From Brevibacterium sp. (GTDB taxonomy: Bacteria; Actinomycetota; Actinomycetes; Actinomycetales; Brevibacteriaceae): a DNA stretch of 64,000 bases. Under the pieces are notes generated by a model. The model saw only the letters and a list, made by a program, of their open reading frames with translations. It made no database searches and was not told where the DNA came from. The translations under genes were made by a program, and so were the position numbers. Numbering within the stretch: the first letter of the stretch is position 1; each line of letters begins with the position of its first letter. Of the stretch, positions 48,117 to 57,230 are shown piece after piece. The stretch spans positions 1 through 64,000 of the forward strand of contig JAPSIC010000001.1 in assembly GCA_031179165.1 (NCBI GenBank). Direction: 5' to 3'.

Positions 48117-48839
48117 ATGAAGATCTTGGTGGTCAACGTCAATACGACCGCGTCCATGACTGAAGGAATCGCCGACGCAGCCCGTGAAGCAGCGTCGGAG
48201 AATACGGAGATCATTCCCCTCACGCCACGGTTCGGGGCTGAATCCTGTGAGGGCAACGTCGAGAGCTATCTGGCGGCGCTCGGCGTGATGGACGCCGTGA
48301 TGAAATACCCAGGAGAGTTCGATGCCGTGATCCAGGCCGGCTACGGTGAACACGGCCGCGAAGGCCTGCAGGAGCTTCTCGACGTCCCGGTCGTCGATAT
48401 CACTGAGGCAGGGGCGGCGCTGGCCATGTTCCTGGGACACCGGTTCTCCGTGGTGACGACCCTGGACAGGACTGTTCCCCTGATCGAGGATCGCCTGCTC
48501 TTGGCCGGACTGGACGGACACTGCGCGTCCGTGCGCGCCTCGGGATTGGCGGTGCTCGAACTGGAACAGGAGCCGGAGCGAGCCGTCGAGGCGATCGCAG
48601 ATGAGGCCGAGCTGGCGGTCCTGGCCGATCACGCCGAGGTGATCGTGCTCGGATGCGGAGGCATGGCCGATCTCAAGAAGGCGATCGTCTCCCGGTGCGA
48701 TGTCCCGGTCATCGATGGTGTCTCTGCAGCGGTCAAACTGGCCGAAGCGCTGGTCGGACTGGAGATGTCGACGTCCAAGGCTCGCACCTATGCCCCCGCC
48801 CGCAGCAAGGCGATGACGGGCTGGCCATTCGCGAACTGA
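48117..48839 (+). CDS. Asp/Glu/hydantoin racemase-fold protein (second-site Cys only)
   Basis: MKILVVNVNTTASMTEGIADAAREAA...DAVIQAGYGEHG...EVIVLGCGGMADL. Confidence 0.88.
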   Translation: MKILVVNVNTTASMTEGIADAAREAASENTEIIPLTPRFGAESCEGNVESYLAALGVMDAVMKYPGEFDAVIQAGYGEHGREGLQELLDVPVVDITEAGAALAMFLGHRFSVVTTLDRTVPLIEDRLLLAGLDGHCASVRASGLAVLELEQEPERAVEAIADEAELAVLADHAEVIVLGCGGMADLKKAIVSRCDVPVIDGVSAAVKLAEALVGLEMSTSKARTYAPARSKAMTGWPFAN

Positions 48840-48932
48840 ACCGGGTGCAGACCGCAGAACGGCTGCACACGACACTCTAAGAGGCCTGCGGGCAGTGGGT
48901 CTGCGTTTCAGAGACCTGTGGGCAGCGCGGTC

Positions 48933-49592
48933 TCAGTCTGTCTGTGCCGCTTCATGGCTGAGGTGTTCCAAGTGCCGCTGCTGACTCGACTTGAGATGGT
49001 TGAGCACGAGCTCTCTCATCAGGGCGGAGTCACGTCGCGCGATGGCCTCATACAGCTCCGCATGCTCGTCCGCGACACAGCTGAGGTCGTCATGCTGGCC
49101 CAGCAGCCAGCGCAGACGGGAACTGAGCATGCCGCCGATCTCGCCGAGCAGATCATTGCCCGCCAGCTCGATGACGGTCTCGTGGAAGTCGGCGGCGGCC
49201 CGATGCGCGGCGATCGCATCGCCCTTGTCCGAGGACTCCCGCCCGCGCCTGACCACGGCCTCGAGCTTGGCAAGTCCCTCTCGCGTATGCCGCTGGGCGG
49301 CCAGTTCGAACGCCATGACTTCGAAGGCCTCCCGGACCTCATTGAGGTCGGCAATATCACTGGGGCTGAATTCGCGGACCGTCGACCAGGTATTGGGTCG
49401 GGGAGTGACCAAGCCTTCGGTGGCCAGTTGCTTGAGGGCCTCGCGGACGGGCACACGGCTGACCCCGAGTTCATTGGCGAGCTCTCGTTCGACAAGCTTG
49501 CTGCCGGGCTTGCGGATCCCGTCAATGATCTCATTGCGTAGGATTTCGGTGACCCGCTCGGTTTCCGAGAGAGCTGTTTCACTGGTCTTCAC
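48933..49592 (-). CDS. GntR family (FCD-type) transcriptional regulator
   Basis: RVTEILRNEIIDGIRKPGSKLVERELANELGVSRVPVREALKQLATEGLVTPRPNTWSTVREFS. Confidence 0.93.
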   Translation of the reverse strand: MKTSETALSETERVTEILRNEIIDGIRKPGSKLVERELANELGVSRVPVREALKQLATEGLVTPRPNTWSTVREFSPSDIADLNEVREAFEVMAFELAAQRHTREGLAKLEAVVRRGRESSDKGDAIAAHRAAADFHETVIELAGNDLLGEIGGMLSSRLRWLLGQHDDLSCVADEHAELYEAIARRDSALMRELVLNHLKSSQQRHLEHLSHEAAQTD

Positions 49593-49654
49593 GGTGTCAT
49601 TCTCTCACCGGTGGGTGTGTATTCACTTCGTTCGACAGGAAGAGGATCTCGTCG

Positions 49655-50314
49655 ATGTCGTCTGAGCGTGGCACCATTGCCCTGATCAACCCGAACACGA
49701 ATGCCGACACGACCGACATGATGGTCGAGCTGGCACGGGAGACGCTCTCCGAGTGGACGGTCGATGGATACACCGCCCCGTTCGGGCCCCGGATGATCAC
49801 CGAACCCGTGGCTTTGGAGGAATCGGTCGTGCCCGTGGTGCAGCTCGGCCACCAGGTGGCCGAGCAGCACGGGGCCGATGCGATCATCGTCTGCGCCTTC
49901 GGAGCCCCGGGCAGGACGGAACTGGCGGAGGTCCTCAAGATCCCGGTCGTCGGGATCGGGCAGGCGGCGATCCTGCGCGCCGCGGCCGACGGTCCCTTCG
50001 GCATCGCCACGACGACGCGGATGCTGTCCGACTCGCTGCACCGCCTCGTGGTGGCTCACGGTGAGCAGGCGAGATTCACCGGAATCGAACTCACCGCGGC
50101 GGGCCCGCTCGCCCTGGCCGCCGACCCGGACGAGCAGTTCCGGCAGCTGCTCGACGCGGTCCGGCGGGGGCGCGAGCGCGGCGCGGAGTCGATGATCATC
50201 GGCGGGGGACCGCTGAGCGCGACGGCCCGGCGCCTGCGCGGGGAGGTCGACATCAGGATCGTCGAACCGATCCCCGCGGCCTGCGAACTGGTGCGCAGCA
50301 TGCTCCCCGGCTGA
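49655..50314 (+). CDS. Asp/Glu/hydantoin racemase-fold protein (second-site Cys lost)
   Basis: IALINPNTNADTTDMMVELARETL...DAIIVCAFGAPGRTELAEVLKIPVVGIGQAA...SMIIGGGPLSATA. Confidence 0.88.
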   Translation: MSSERGTIALINPNTNADTTDMMVELARETLSEWTVDGYTAPFGPRMITEPVALEESVVPVVQLGHQVAEQHGADAIIVCAFGAPGRTELAEVLKIPVVGIGQAAILRAAADGPFGIATTTRMLSDSLHRLVVAHGEQARFTGIELTAAGPLALAADPDEQFRQLLDAVRRGRERGAESMIIGGGPLSATARRLRGEVDIRIVEPIPAACELVRSMLPG

Positions 50315-50364
50315 AGCCGGGAGACAGGGCCCCGACTCGTCGCAGTGCCGTGGCCCTGTGGGCG

Positions 50365-52035
50365 CTACCGCCGCATCGCCCGGCCGAGGGTGTCGAGGCC
50401 GACCGAACCGAGCCGCAGGGCCTTGGTGTGGAAGGCCTTGAGATCGAAGTCGGTGCCCTGCTGGGTCTTCGCCTCGTCACGGAACTGCTCCCACAGGCGC
50501 TGGCCGATCTTGTAGCTCGGCGCCTGGCCAGGCCACCCGAGGTAGCGGTCGAGCTCGAACGCGAGGAAGCTGCGGTCCATCGCGACATTGTCGGTGAGGA
50601 ACTGCCAGGCCTTCTCCCGGTCCCAGATCCCACCGCCGAGGCTCTTCGGAGCTTCGAGGCCGAGGTGGAACCCGATGTCGAGGACGACGCGGGCGGCTCG
50701 CAGCCGCTGCGAGTCGAGCATGCCGAGACGATCGGCCGGGTCGTCGAGGTAGCCCAGGTCGGCCATGAGCCTCTCCGCGTAGAGGGCCCAGCCCTCACCA
50801 TGACCCGACACCCAGCACATCAGCCGTCGCCACCGGTTGAGCGTGTCGGAGACGTACGTGGCCTGACCGATCTGGAGGTGGTGACCGGGCACGCCCTCGT
50901 GGTAGACGGTCGTCTTCTCCTGCCAGGTGGCGAACTCGGTGACTCCCTCGGGCACCGACCACCACATGCGGCCCGGGCGGGAGAAGTCGTCCGTGGGGCC
51001 GGTGTAGTAGATGCCCCCGGTGGTGGAGGGGGCGATCATGCATTCGATGGTGCGCACCGGCTCGGGAATGTCGAAGTGCGATCTGCCCAGTTCCGTGATC
51101 GCCTCATCGGCCACCTGCTGCATCCATTCACGCAGGGCCTCGGTGCCGTGCAGGGTCCGCCGCGGATCCCTGTTGAGCTGGTCCATGACGTCGAACAGAT
51201 CGGCATCGGGATCGATCATCGCCGCCACCTCGCGCTGCTCGGCGTCGATCCGGGCGAGCTCGTCGAGTCCCCAGGCATAGGTCTCCTCGAAGTCGACCTC
51301 GGCGCCGAGGAAGTCGCGGGAGCACAGGGCGTAGATCTCGCGCCCGCACGCCTCGTTCTCCGGTGCATCGGGGAGGAGCTCGGAGCGGAGGAACTGAGCC
51401 AGACGTCCGAAGGATCCGCGGGCCGCCTCGGCGTGGGACTCGAGCTGGAGACGGAGGGAATCGGGCACCGTGGTGGCACCGGCGACCAGCTTGTCGAAGC
51501 TGCTGCCGGGCTCGGCCAGGTCCTCGGCCTGCGCGATGACCCTCTCGATCTGGATCCGGGCGGCGACCTGCCCGCGGCTCCTGGCCAGGCTCAGCGACTC
51601 CTGATAGCCGGCGACGGAGGTCGGCACGGCGGCCATGGTCGTGCCGACGGTCTCCCAGTTCTCGATCGTCTGAGTCGGCAGCAGGTCGAAGGCGTCGCGG
51701 ATCTCCTGCAGGGGAGAGGCGATGACATTGAGGCTCGAATGCTCAAGGCCGGCCTCGTAATGGTCCCTGTCGACGCTCAGGCGCTCCCGCATCGCGTCGA
51801 GGGTGACGAGATCGACGTCGTCGAGCTCATCGGTCTGCTCCGCCTCGGCGAGCCTCTGCAGCGTCTGCACGGTCAGGTCGTGCTTGGCCGCGAGGCCCGC
51901 GGGGGAGTAGTCATCGAACCCCTCGGCGCCGTCCAGGCCGAGGTACAGGGCGAGGGAGGGCGAGAGGGCCAGGGACTTCTCGACGTGGGCTTCGGCGACG
52001 GCATCGACGGGGGAGGGGATTCTCTTCTCGGTCAT
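50365..52035 (-). CDS. DUF885 domain protein (predicted metal-dependent hydrolase)
   Basis: TTVYHEGVPGHHLQIGQATYVSDTLNRWRRLMCWVSGHGEGWALYAERLMADLGYL (HExxxH-type). Confidence 0.92.
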   Translation of the reverse strand: MTEKRIPSPVDAVAEAHVEKSLALSPSLALYLGLDGAEGFDDYSPAGLAAKHDLTVQTLQRLAEAEQTDELDDVDLVTLDAMRERLSVDRDHYEAGLEHSSLNVIASPLQEIRDAFDLLPTQTIENWETVGTTMAAVPTSVAGYQESLSLARSRGQVAARIQIERVIAQAEDLAEPGSSFDKLVAGATTVPDSLRLQLESHAEAARGSFGRLAQFLRSELLPDAPENEACGREIYALCSRDFLGAEVDFEETYAWGLDELARIDAEQREVAAMIDPDADLFDVMDQLNRDPRRTLHGTEALREWMQQVADEAITELGRSHFDIPEPVRTIECMIAPSTTGGIYYTGPTDDFSRPGRMWWSVPEGVTEFATWQEKTTVYHEGVPGHHLQIGQATYVSDTLNRWRRLMCWVSGHGEGWALYAERLMADLGYLDDPADRLGMLDSQRLRAARVVLDIGFHLGLEAPKSLGGGIWDREKAWQFLTDNVAMDRSFLAFELDRYLGWPGQAPSYKIGQRLWEQFRDEAKTQQGTDFDLKAFHTKALRLGSVGLDTLGRAMRR

Positions 52036-52249
52036 GCCGCCACTCTATATGACCTGAGACACAGTCCTCGCAGGTCACCGCCCCGAACCGACGATGAGCG
52101 GCGGGGCTGCGAAGAGGGCCGGCGGCGAAGTAGAGCAAGATCACCAGTCCGGAGGGAGGATCGGGCGGTGGAGGTGCCGATAACATGGATAGGTTCTCCA
52201 AGGCACACAGCAGTGCGACAACACCGACGGGAAGCGAGAAGACGACTCA

Positions 52250-53446
52250 GTGACGGACTCACGACTGTGGACCAAGGACTTCATCGTCGGCATCTGCCTC
52301 AACCTGGCGATGTCGATGGTGTTCTACCTGCTCATGACCTCGATGGCCGGGTACGCCGTCGCGCGGTTCTCCGCGGGCGACGCCGCCGCCGGGTTCGCCT
52401 CCTCCGGGTTCATCGTCGGCGCCGTCATCTCCCGCATCCTGACCGGGAAGTACCTCGACTTCATCGGTCGGAGGAAGCTGCTGGTCATCTCGATGGCCGT
52501 GTTCGTCCTGGCCTCTGTCGCCTATCTCGCGGCCGACACCCTCGTCCTCCTCATCGTCGTCCGTCTCATCCACGGCATCGCCTTCGGGGCCGGCAACACC
52601 GCGATCATGACCGCGATCCAGAGCATCATCCCGTCGGCCCGCCGAGGCGAGGGCACCGGCTACTTCGGCACCGCGACGACCCTGTCCACCGCCCTGGGAC
52701 CGTATCTGGGCGTCGTCCTCCCGCGCGAGTTCGACTACCCGATGCTCTTCATCGCCTCCGCGCTCGTGTCCGTCGTCGCCCTCGTCCTGTGCTTCGTCAT
52801 CAGGCTGCCCGAACAGGAGCTCAGCGCCGCCCAGCGCGAGAGCAAGTGGCGTCTGCAGCTGAACACCCTCGTCGACCCGGTGGGCCTGCGGATCGGACTG
52901 ATCATGCTCATCGCCGGCACCGCATACGCCGCGGCGCTGGTGTTCCTGGCCGGCTATGCCGAGGACAATGGGGTCGCCGGCGCGGCCTCGCTGTTCTTCG
53001 TCGCCTACGCGATCGCCTCACTGGCGGCTCGCCTCTTCGTCGGCCGGATCCAGGACGTGCTCGGTGACAATGTCGTCATCTTCCCGGTGCTCGTCCTCAA
53101 CATCGCCGGGAACGTGCTCCTGGCGATGGTTCCGACGATGACCGGGATCATCCTCGCCGGCGTTCTCATCGGCCTCGGCTTCGGGTCCCTCATGCCGTGC
53201 GCGCAGGCGATCACCGTGAAATCGGTCGACCGGACCCGGGTGCCGGTGGCGACCTCGTCGTTCTTCCTGCTCCTCGACGCCGGGTCCGGAATCGGCCCGA
53301 TCATCCTCGGGGCACTGATGCCCCTGACGGGCGGAAGCGGCATGTTCATGCTGTGCGCCGGCCTCGTCGTCCTCGCGACCATCGTCTACTACTGGGTGCA
53401 CGGCCGCTACCGAGGCGGTCGCCCGGGCCGCGAGTTCCTCCGCTGA
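52250..53446 (+). CDS. MFS transporter
   Basis: GTG start; ILTGKYLDFIGRRKLLVISMAVFVLASVAYLAADTLVLLIVVRLIHGIAFGAGNTAIMTAIQSIIPSARRGEGTGYFG. Confidence 0.92.
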   Translation: MTDSRLWTKDFIVGICLNLAMSMVFYLLMTSMAGYAVARFSAGDAAAGFASSGFIVGAVISRILTGKYLDFIGRRKLLVISMAVFVLASVAYLAADTLVLLIVVRLIHGIAFGAGNTAIMTAIQSIIPSARRGEGTGYFGTATTLSTALGPYLGVVLPREFDYPMLFIASALVSVVALVLCFVIRLPEQELSAAQRESKWRLQLNTLVDPVGLRIGLIMLIAGTAYAAALVFLAGYAEDNGVAGAASLFFVAYAIASLAARLFVGRIQDVLGDNVVIFPVLVLNIAGNVLLAMVPTMTGIILAGVLIGLGFGSLMPCAQAITVKSVDRTRVPVATSSFFLLLDAGSGIGPIILGALMPLTGGSGMFMLCAGLVVLATIVYYWVHGRYRGGRPGREFLR

Positions 53447-53586
53447 GGGCGATCGCGGCGCGGGTGCGGGTTCCGCGGCGAGGGCAGGGGCGATAGCCTG
53501 AACGGGAAAGGCCGAGTCAGACCACCGCCTCGGCGATTCCAGCGCTGTGCAGCATCGACTGCACCCGAGAGTTCAGAGGACGGTCC

Positions 53587-54384
53587 ATGAGAATCGCACT
53601 CGCGCAGATCAACTCCACCACGGATGTCGCGGCCAACCTGTCCAAGGTCGAGGAATACACCCGCCGGGCCGCCGAGGCGGGAGCGGAGCTCGTGGTCTTC
53701 CCCGAGGCGACGATGTCCGCATTCGGCCGAGGGCTGCGGGTGCTCGCCGAGGAGCATCTGCAGTCATGGCAGGCGTCCCTGACCAGGCTCGCCGCCGAGT
53801 CGGGCATCATCGTCGTCGTCGGCGAGTTCGCCGCGACCGAGGACAAGGTCATCAACCTGCTCGCCGCCTACCTCCCGGACGGATCCCGGAGCGAATACGC
53901 GAAGATCCACCTCTACGACGCCTTCGGCTTCAAGGAATCCGACACCGTGATCCCGGGGGAGGAGCCGCTGCTCATCGACGTCGCCGATGAGCCTATGGGC
54001 CTGACGATCTGCTACGACATCCGGTTCCCCAAGCTCTACGCCGAGGTCAGCCGCCGCGGTGCGAGGATCGCCATCGTCTCCGCCTCGTGGGGAGCCGGGC
54101 CGGGCAAGGTCGAGCAGTGGCAGATCCTCGCCCGCGCCCGGGCGCTCGACTCCAATATGTTCATCGTCGCCCTGGGGCAGGCCGACCCGCAGGTGACCGG
54201 GGTCGACGTCCCGAAGACGGGGCCGACCGGAGTCGGGCACAGCGTCGTCGTCGACCCGTTCGGCCGCATCGTCGCCGAACTCGGGGGCGCGGAGACGCTG
54301 GAGATCGTCGACGTCGACCTGTCGGTCGCCGATGAGGCCGCCGAGGCGATCCCCGTCCTCGTCAACGCCAAGCTCGGGTACTGA
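53587..54384 (+). CDS. carbon-nitrogen hydrolase (nitrilase superfamily)
   Basis: VVFPEATMSAFG, YAKIHLYDAFGFKESD, LTICYDIRFPKLYAEV (E/K/C triad). Confidence 0.93.
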   Translation: MRIALAQINSTTDVAANLSKVEEYTRRAAEAGAELVVFPEATMSAFGRGLRVLAEEHLQSWQASLTRLAAESGIIVVVGEFAATEDKVINLLAAYLPDGSRSEYAKIHLYDAFGFKESDTVIPGEEPLLIDVADEPMGLTICYDIRFPKLYAEVSRRGARIAIVSASWGAGPGKVEQWQILARARALDSNMFIVALGQADPQVTGVDVPKTGPTGVGHSVVVDPFGRIVAELGGAETLEIVDVDLSVADEAAEAIPVLVNAKLGY

Positions 54385-54391
54385 GCCGGCC

Positions 54392-54685
54392 CTACCGCGC
54401 CGTCCAGGTCAGGGGAAGCCGCCTGCGGACATTGCGCCTGGGGGCGTTGAACCCGGCCCGGTTGTGCTTCCTCGTCTGCGACTGCGCGTGCACGGCCGCC
54501 TGCTGCGCGGCATAGGCGGCGGCGACCTGACGGATCGCGACCACCGCGGCCACGGCCGCGGCGCTGGCCATCTCCTCGGTCACCGGTTCGCCGTCATGGG
54601 CGCGCACGACCGGTCGGGCGGCACCGGAGGATGCGGTCCCCGGATCGGGTGCCGCGTCCGGGTGCGTCTGCGCGTCCTCACTCAC
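54392..54685 (-). CDS. acyl-CoA carboxylase epsilon subunit-like small protein
   Basis: Small ORF overlapping the carboxylase beta gene by 4 bp; [29 protein letters not shown] resembles the epsilon-subunit core. Confidence 0.5.
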   Translation of the reverse strand: MSEDAQTHPDAAPDPGTASSGAARPVVRAHDGEPVTEEMASAAAVAAVVAIRQVAAAYAAQQAAVHAQSQTRKHNRAGFNAPRRNVRRRLPLTWTAR

Positions 54686-56262
54686 AGGGGGATGTTCCCG
54701 TGCTTGCGGGCGGGAGCGTCGACGTGCTTGTTCTTCAGCGCGCGCAGGGCCCGGACGATCCGGTTGCGGGTCTCGCTCGGCCTGATGACGGCGTCGATGT
54801 AGCCCTCCTCGGCGGCCAGGTACGGGTTGAGGAGGGCATCCTCGTAGTCCTGGATCAGCTCGTCCCGCAGCGCCTCGACGTCCTCACCGGCCTCCTCGGC
54901 GGCCTTGAGCCTGCGCCGGTAGACGATGTTCGCCGCGCCCTGGGCGCCCATCACCGCGATCTGCGCGCTCGGCCAGGCGAGGTTGATGTCGGCGCCGAGC
55001 TGCTTCGAGCCCATCACGCAGTACGCGCCGCCGTAGGCCTTGCGGGTGATGAGGGTGATCAGCGGCACGGTCGCCTCGCCGTAGGCGTAGATGAGCTTCG
55101 CGCCGCGGCGGATGATGCCGCCGTACTCCTGGTCGGTGCCGGGCAGGAAGCCGGGGACGTCGACGAAGGTGAGGATGGGGATGTTGAAGGCATCGCACAT
55201 CCGCACGAATCGGGCCGCCTTCTCCGAGGCGTCGATGTCGAGGGTGCCGGCCAGCTGCATCGGCTGGTTGGCGATGACGCCGACGCTGACGCCTTCGACC
55301 CGGCCGAAGCCGGTCACGACATTGGGGGCGAAGAGTTCGGAGACCTGGAGGAACTCCCCGTCGTCGACGACGGTGGTGACGACGTCGAGGATGTCATAGG
55401 GCTGCGAGGGCGAATCCGGCATCAGGGTGTCGAGTGCCTCGTCCTCCGGGGTGAGACCGAGATCCGATTCGAACTCGTCGGCATCGGCGGGGTCGAGGTT
55501 GTTCTGCGGCAGGAACGAGAGCAGGTCGCGGACATAGTTGAGCGCGTCCTCCTCGTCGGAGGCGAGGTAGTGGGCGTTGCCGGAGACGCTGTTGTTCGTG
55601 CGGCCGCCGCCGAGCTCCTCGTGACCGACCTCCTCACCGGTGACGGTCTTGATGACGTCGGGCCCGGTGATGTACATGTGGCTGGTCTTGTCGACCATGA
55701 TCGTGACGTCGGTCAGCGCCGGCGAGTACACGGCGCCACCGGCGGAGGGGCCCATGATCAGTGAGATCTGCGGGATCACGCCCGACGAGGCGACGTTGAG
55801 TCGGAAGATCTCCGCGAACAGGGCGATCGAGCCGACGCCCTCCTGGATCCGGGCGCCTCCGGAGTCGTTGATGCCGATGATCGGGCAGCCCAGCTTGAGC
55901 GCGAGCTCCTGGACCTTGACGATCTTGCGCCCGTTGGCCTCGGCCAGGGAGCCGCCCAGGACCGTGAAGTCGTGGGCGAACACGGCCACGGTGCGTCCGT
56001 CGATCGTGCCGAGGCCGCAGACGACGCCGTCGCCGTCGGGGCGGTTGTCCTGCATCCCGAACTGGTGGTTGTGATGACGGGCGAACTCGTCGATCTCCTG
56101 GAACGAATCGTCATCGAGCAGCGCCGTGATGCGCTCCCGAGCGGTCTGCTTTCCGCGCTTGTGCTGGTTCTCCACCGCCTTCTCATTGCCGCGGTGGGCC
56201 GCATCGCGGCGCTGGAGGAAGGCGTCGATGCGCTCAGCTGTGGTCCGAGGGGTTTCCGTCAT
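54682..56262 (-). CDS. acyl-CoA carboxylase beta (carboxyltransferase) subunit
   Basis: [103 protein letters not shown]. Confidence 0.96.
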   Translation of the reverse strand: MTETPRTTAERIDAFLQRRDAAHRGNEKAVENQHKRGKQTARERITALLDDDSFQEIDEFARHHNHQFGMQDNRPDGDGVVCGLGTIDGRTVAVFAHDFTVLGGSLAEANGRKIVKVQELALKLGCPIIGINDSGGARIQEGVGSIALFAEIFRLNVASSGVIPQISLIMGPSAGGAVYSPALTDVTIMVDKTSHMYITGPDVIKTVTGEEVGHEELGGGRTNNSVSGNAHYLASDEEDALNYVRDLLSFLPQNNLDPADADEFESDLGLTPEDEALDTLMPDSPSQPYDILDVVTTVVDDGEFLQVSELFAPNVVTGFGRVEGVSVGVIANQPMQLAGTLDIDASEKAARFVRMCDAFNIPILTFVDVPGFLPGTDQEYGGIIRRGAKLIYAYGEATVPLITLITRKAYGGAYCVMGSKQLGADINLAWPSAQIAVMGAQGAANIVYRRRLKAAEEAGEDVEALRDELIQDYEDALLNPYLAAEEGYIDAVIRPSETRNRIVRALRALKNKHVDAPARKHGNIPL

Positions 56263-56330
56263 ACTCCCCACCATAACGAGGCGCGGCGAGTTCATTGTGC
56301 ACTCCCGCCAAAAGAATCTAAAGTGGACTG

Positions 56331-57230
56331 GTGAACAGCCAACACACCTCCTTCCTCGTCGATGTGGACTCGCTTCGCCGCAAAGCCGCCGCTCAGGGCC
56401 TCGATCTCCCCACCGCCGTGTGGGACGAGGCCTGCCCCTCGACCAATGACGAGCTGGCTGCCCTCGTCACCGGCACCACCACCCTCGCCGAGGAGCCCGC
56501 GACCTTCACCCGCACCGTGAGCGTCGCCGCCGGCGTCGACCTCGCCGAGGCGCCCGCCGAGTTCACCGTCCACGGCACCGATCATCAGAACGCCGGTCAC
56601 GGGAGACTGGGGCGGACCTGGACGGTGCCGGCCCGACGCTCGCTGACGTTCTCGCTCCTGCTCACCCCCGGCGCCGTCTTCGACGCCTGGGGGTGGATCC
56701 CGCTCCTGGCGGGAGAGGCGGTGCGCACCGCGATCGCCGAGGCGGGTGTCCCCGCCGTGCTCAAGTGGCCCAATGATGTGCTGACCGCGGAGGGGAGGAA
56801 GCTCTGTGGCATCCTCGCCCGGATCGAAACGCGACCGACGGGACCGGCGATCATCCTCGGGATCGGGATCAACACGCGGCTCGAGCCCGCCGACCTGCCG
56901 CGCGAGACGGCGAGCTCGCTGGCGATCGAGAAGGGCACCGATGGCACAGAGATCGATCATGAGGACTTGTTAGTGTCGGTCCTGAGCACATTGATTCCTG
57001 CCTATCAGGAGCTGATCGAGCATGGTGACGGAGACTTCGGCGGCAGCGCCACGGCCGACCGGGTGCGCGCGAACATGGTCACCCTCGGTGCGCAGGTCAG
57101 GCTCGAGCGCCCCGACGGGACGAACGTCATCGGCCTCGCCACCGGCCTCGACGCCGGGGGAGACCTCATCCTCGACGGGGACGCGTCGTTCAGCGCCGGC
57201 GACGTCCACCACCTGAGGATGGCTGAATGA
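56331..57230 (+). CDS. birA: biotin-[acetyl-CoA-carboxylase] ligase
   Basis: [16 protein letters not shown]...[21 protein letters not shown]...[20 protein letters not shown]...ILGIGINT. Confidence 0.95.
   Translation: MNSQHTSFLVDVDSLRRKAAAQGLDLPTAVWDEACPSTNDELAALVTGTTTLAEEPATFTRTVSVAAGVDLAEAPAEFTVHGTDHQNAGHGRLGRTWTVPARRSLTFSLLLTPGAVFDAWGWIPLLAGEAVRTAIAEAGVPAVLKWPNDVLTAEGRKLCGILARIETRPTGPAIILGIGINTRLEPADLPRETASSLAIEKGTDGTEIDHEDLLVSVLSTLIPAYQELIEHGDGDFGGSATADRVRANMVTLGAQVRLERPDGTNVIGLATGLDAGGDLILDGDASFSAGDVHHLRMAE

Noticed and set aside
48841-48932. GTGCAG...CTGCAC stem and AGAGGCCTGCGGGCAGTG/AGAGACCTGTGGGCAGCG imperfect repeat
   Set aside because: Short stem, imperfect repeat, convergent-gene spacer; too weak for a functional claim.
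50350-53067. 905-aa plus-strand ORF
   Set aside because: Mostly antisense to the DUF885 gene and out of frame with the MFS gene; composition is the high-GC shadow-ORF type (H/R/E/G-rich), no recognisable domain.
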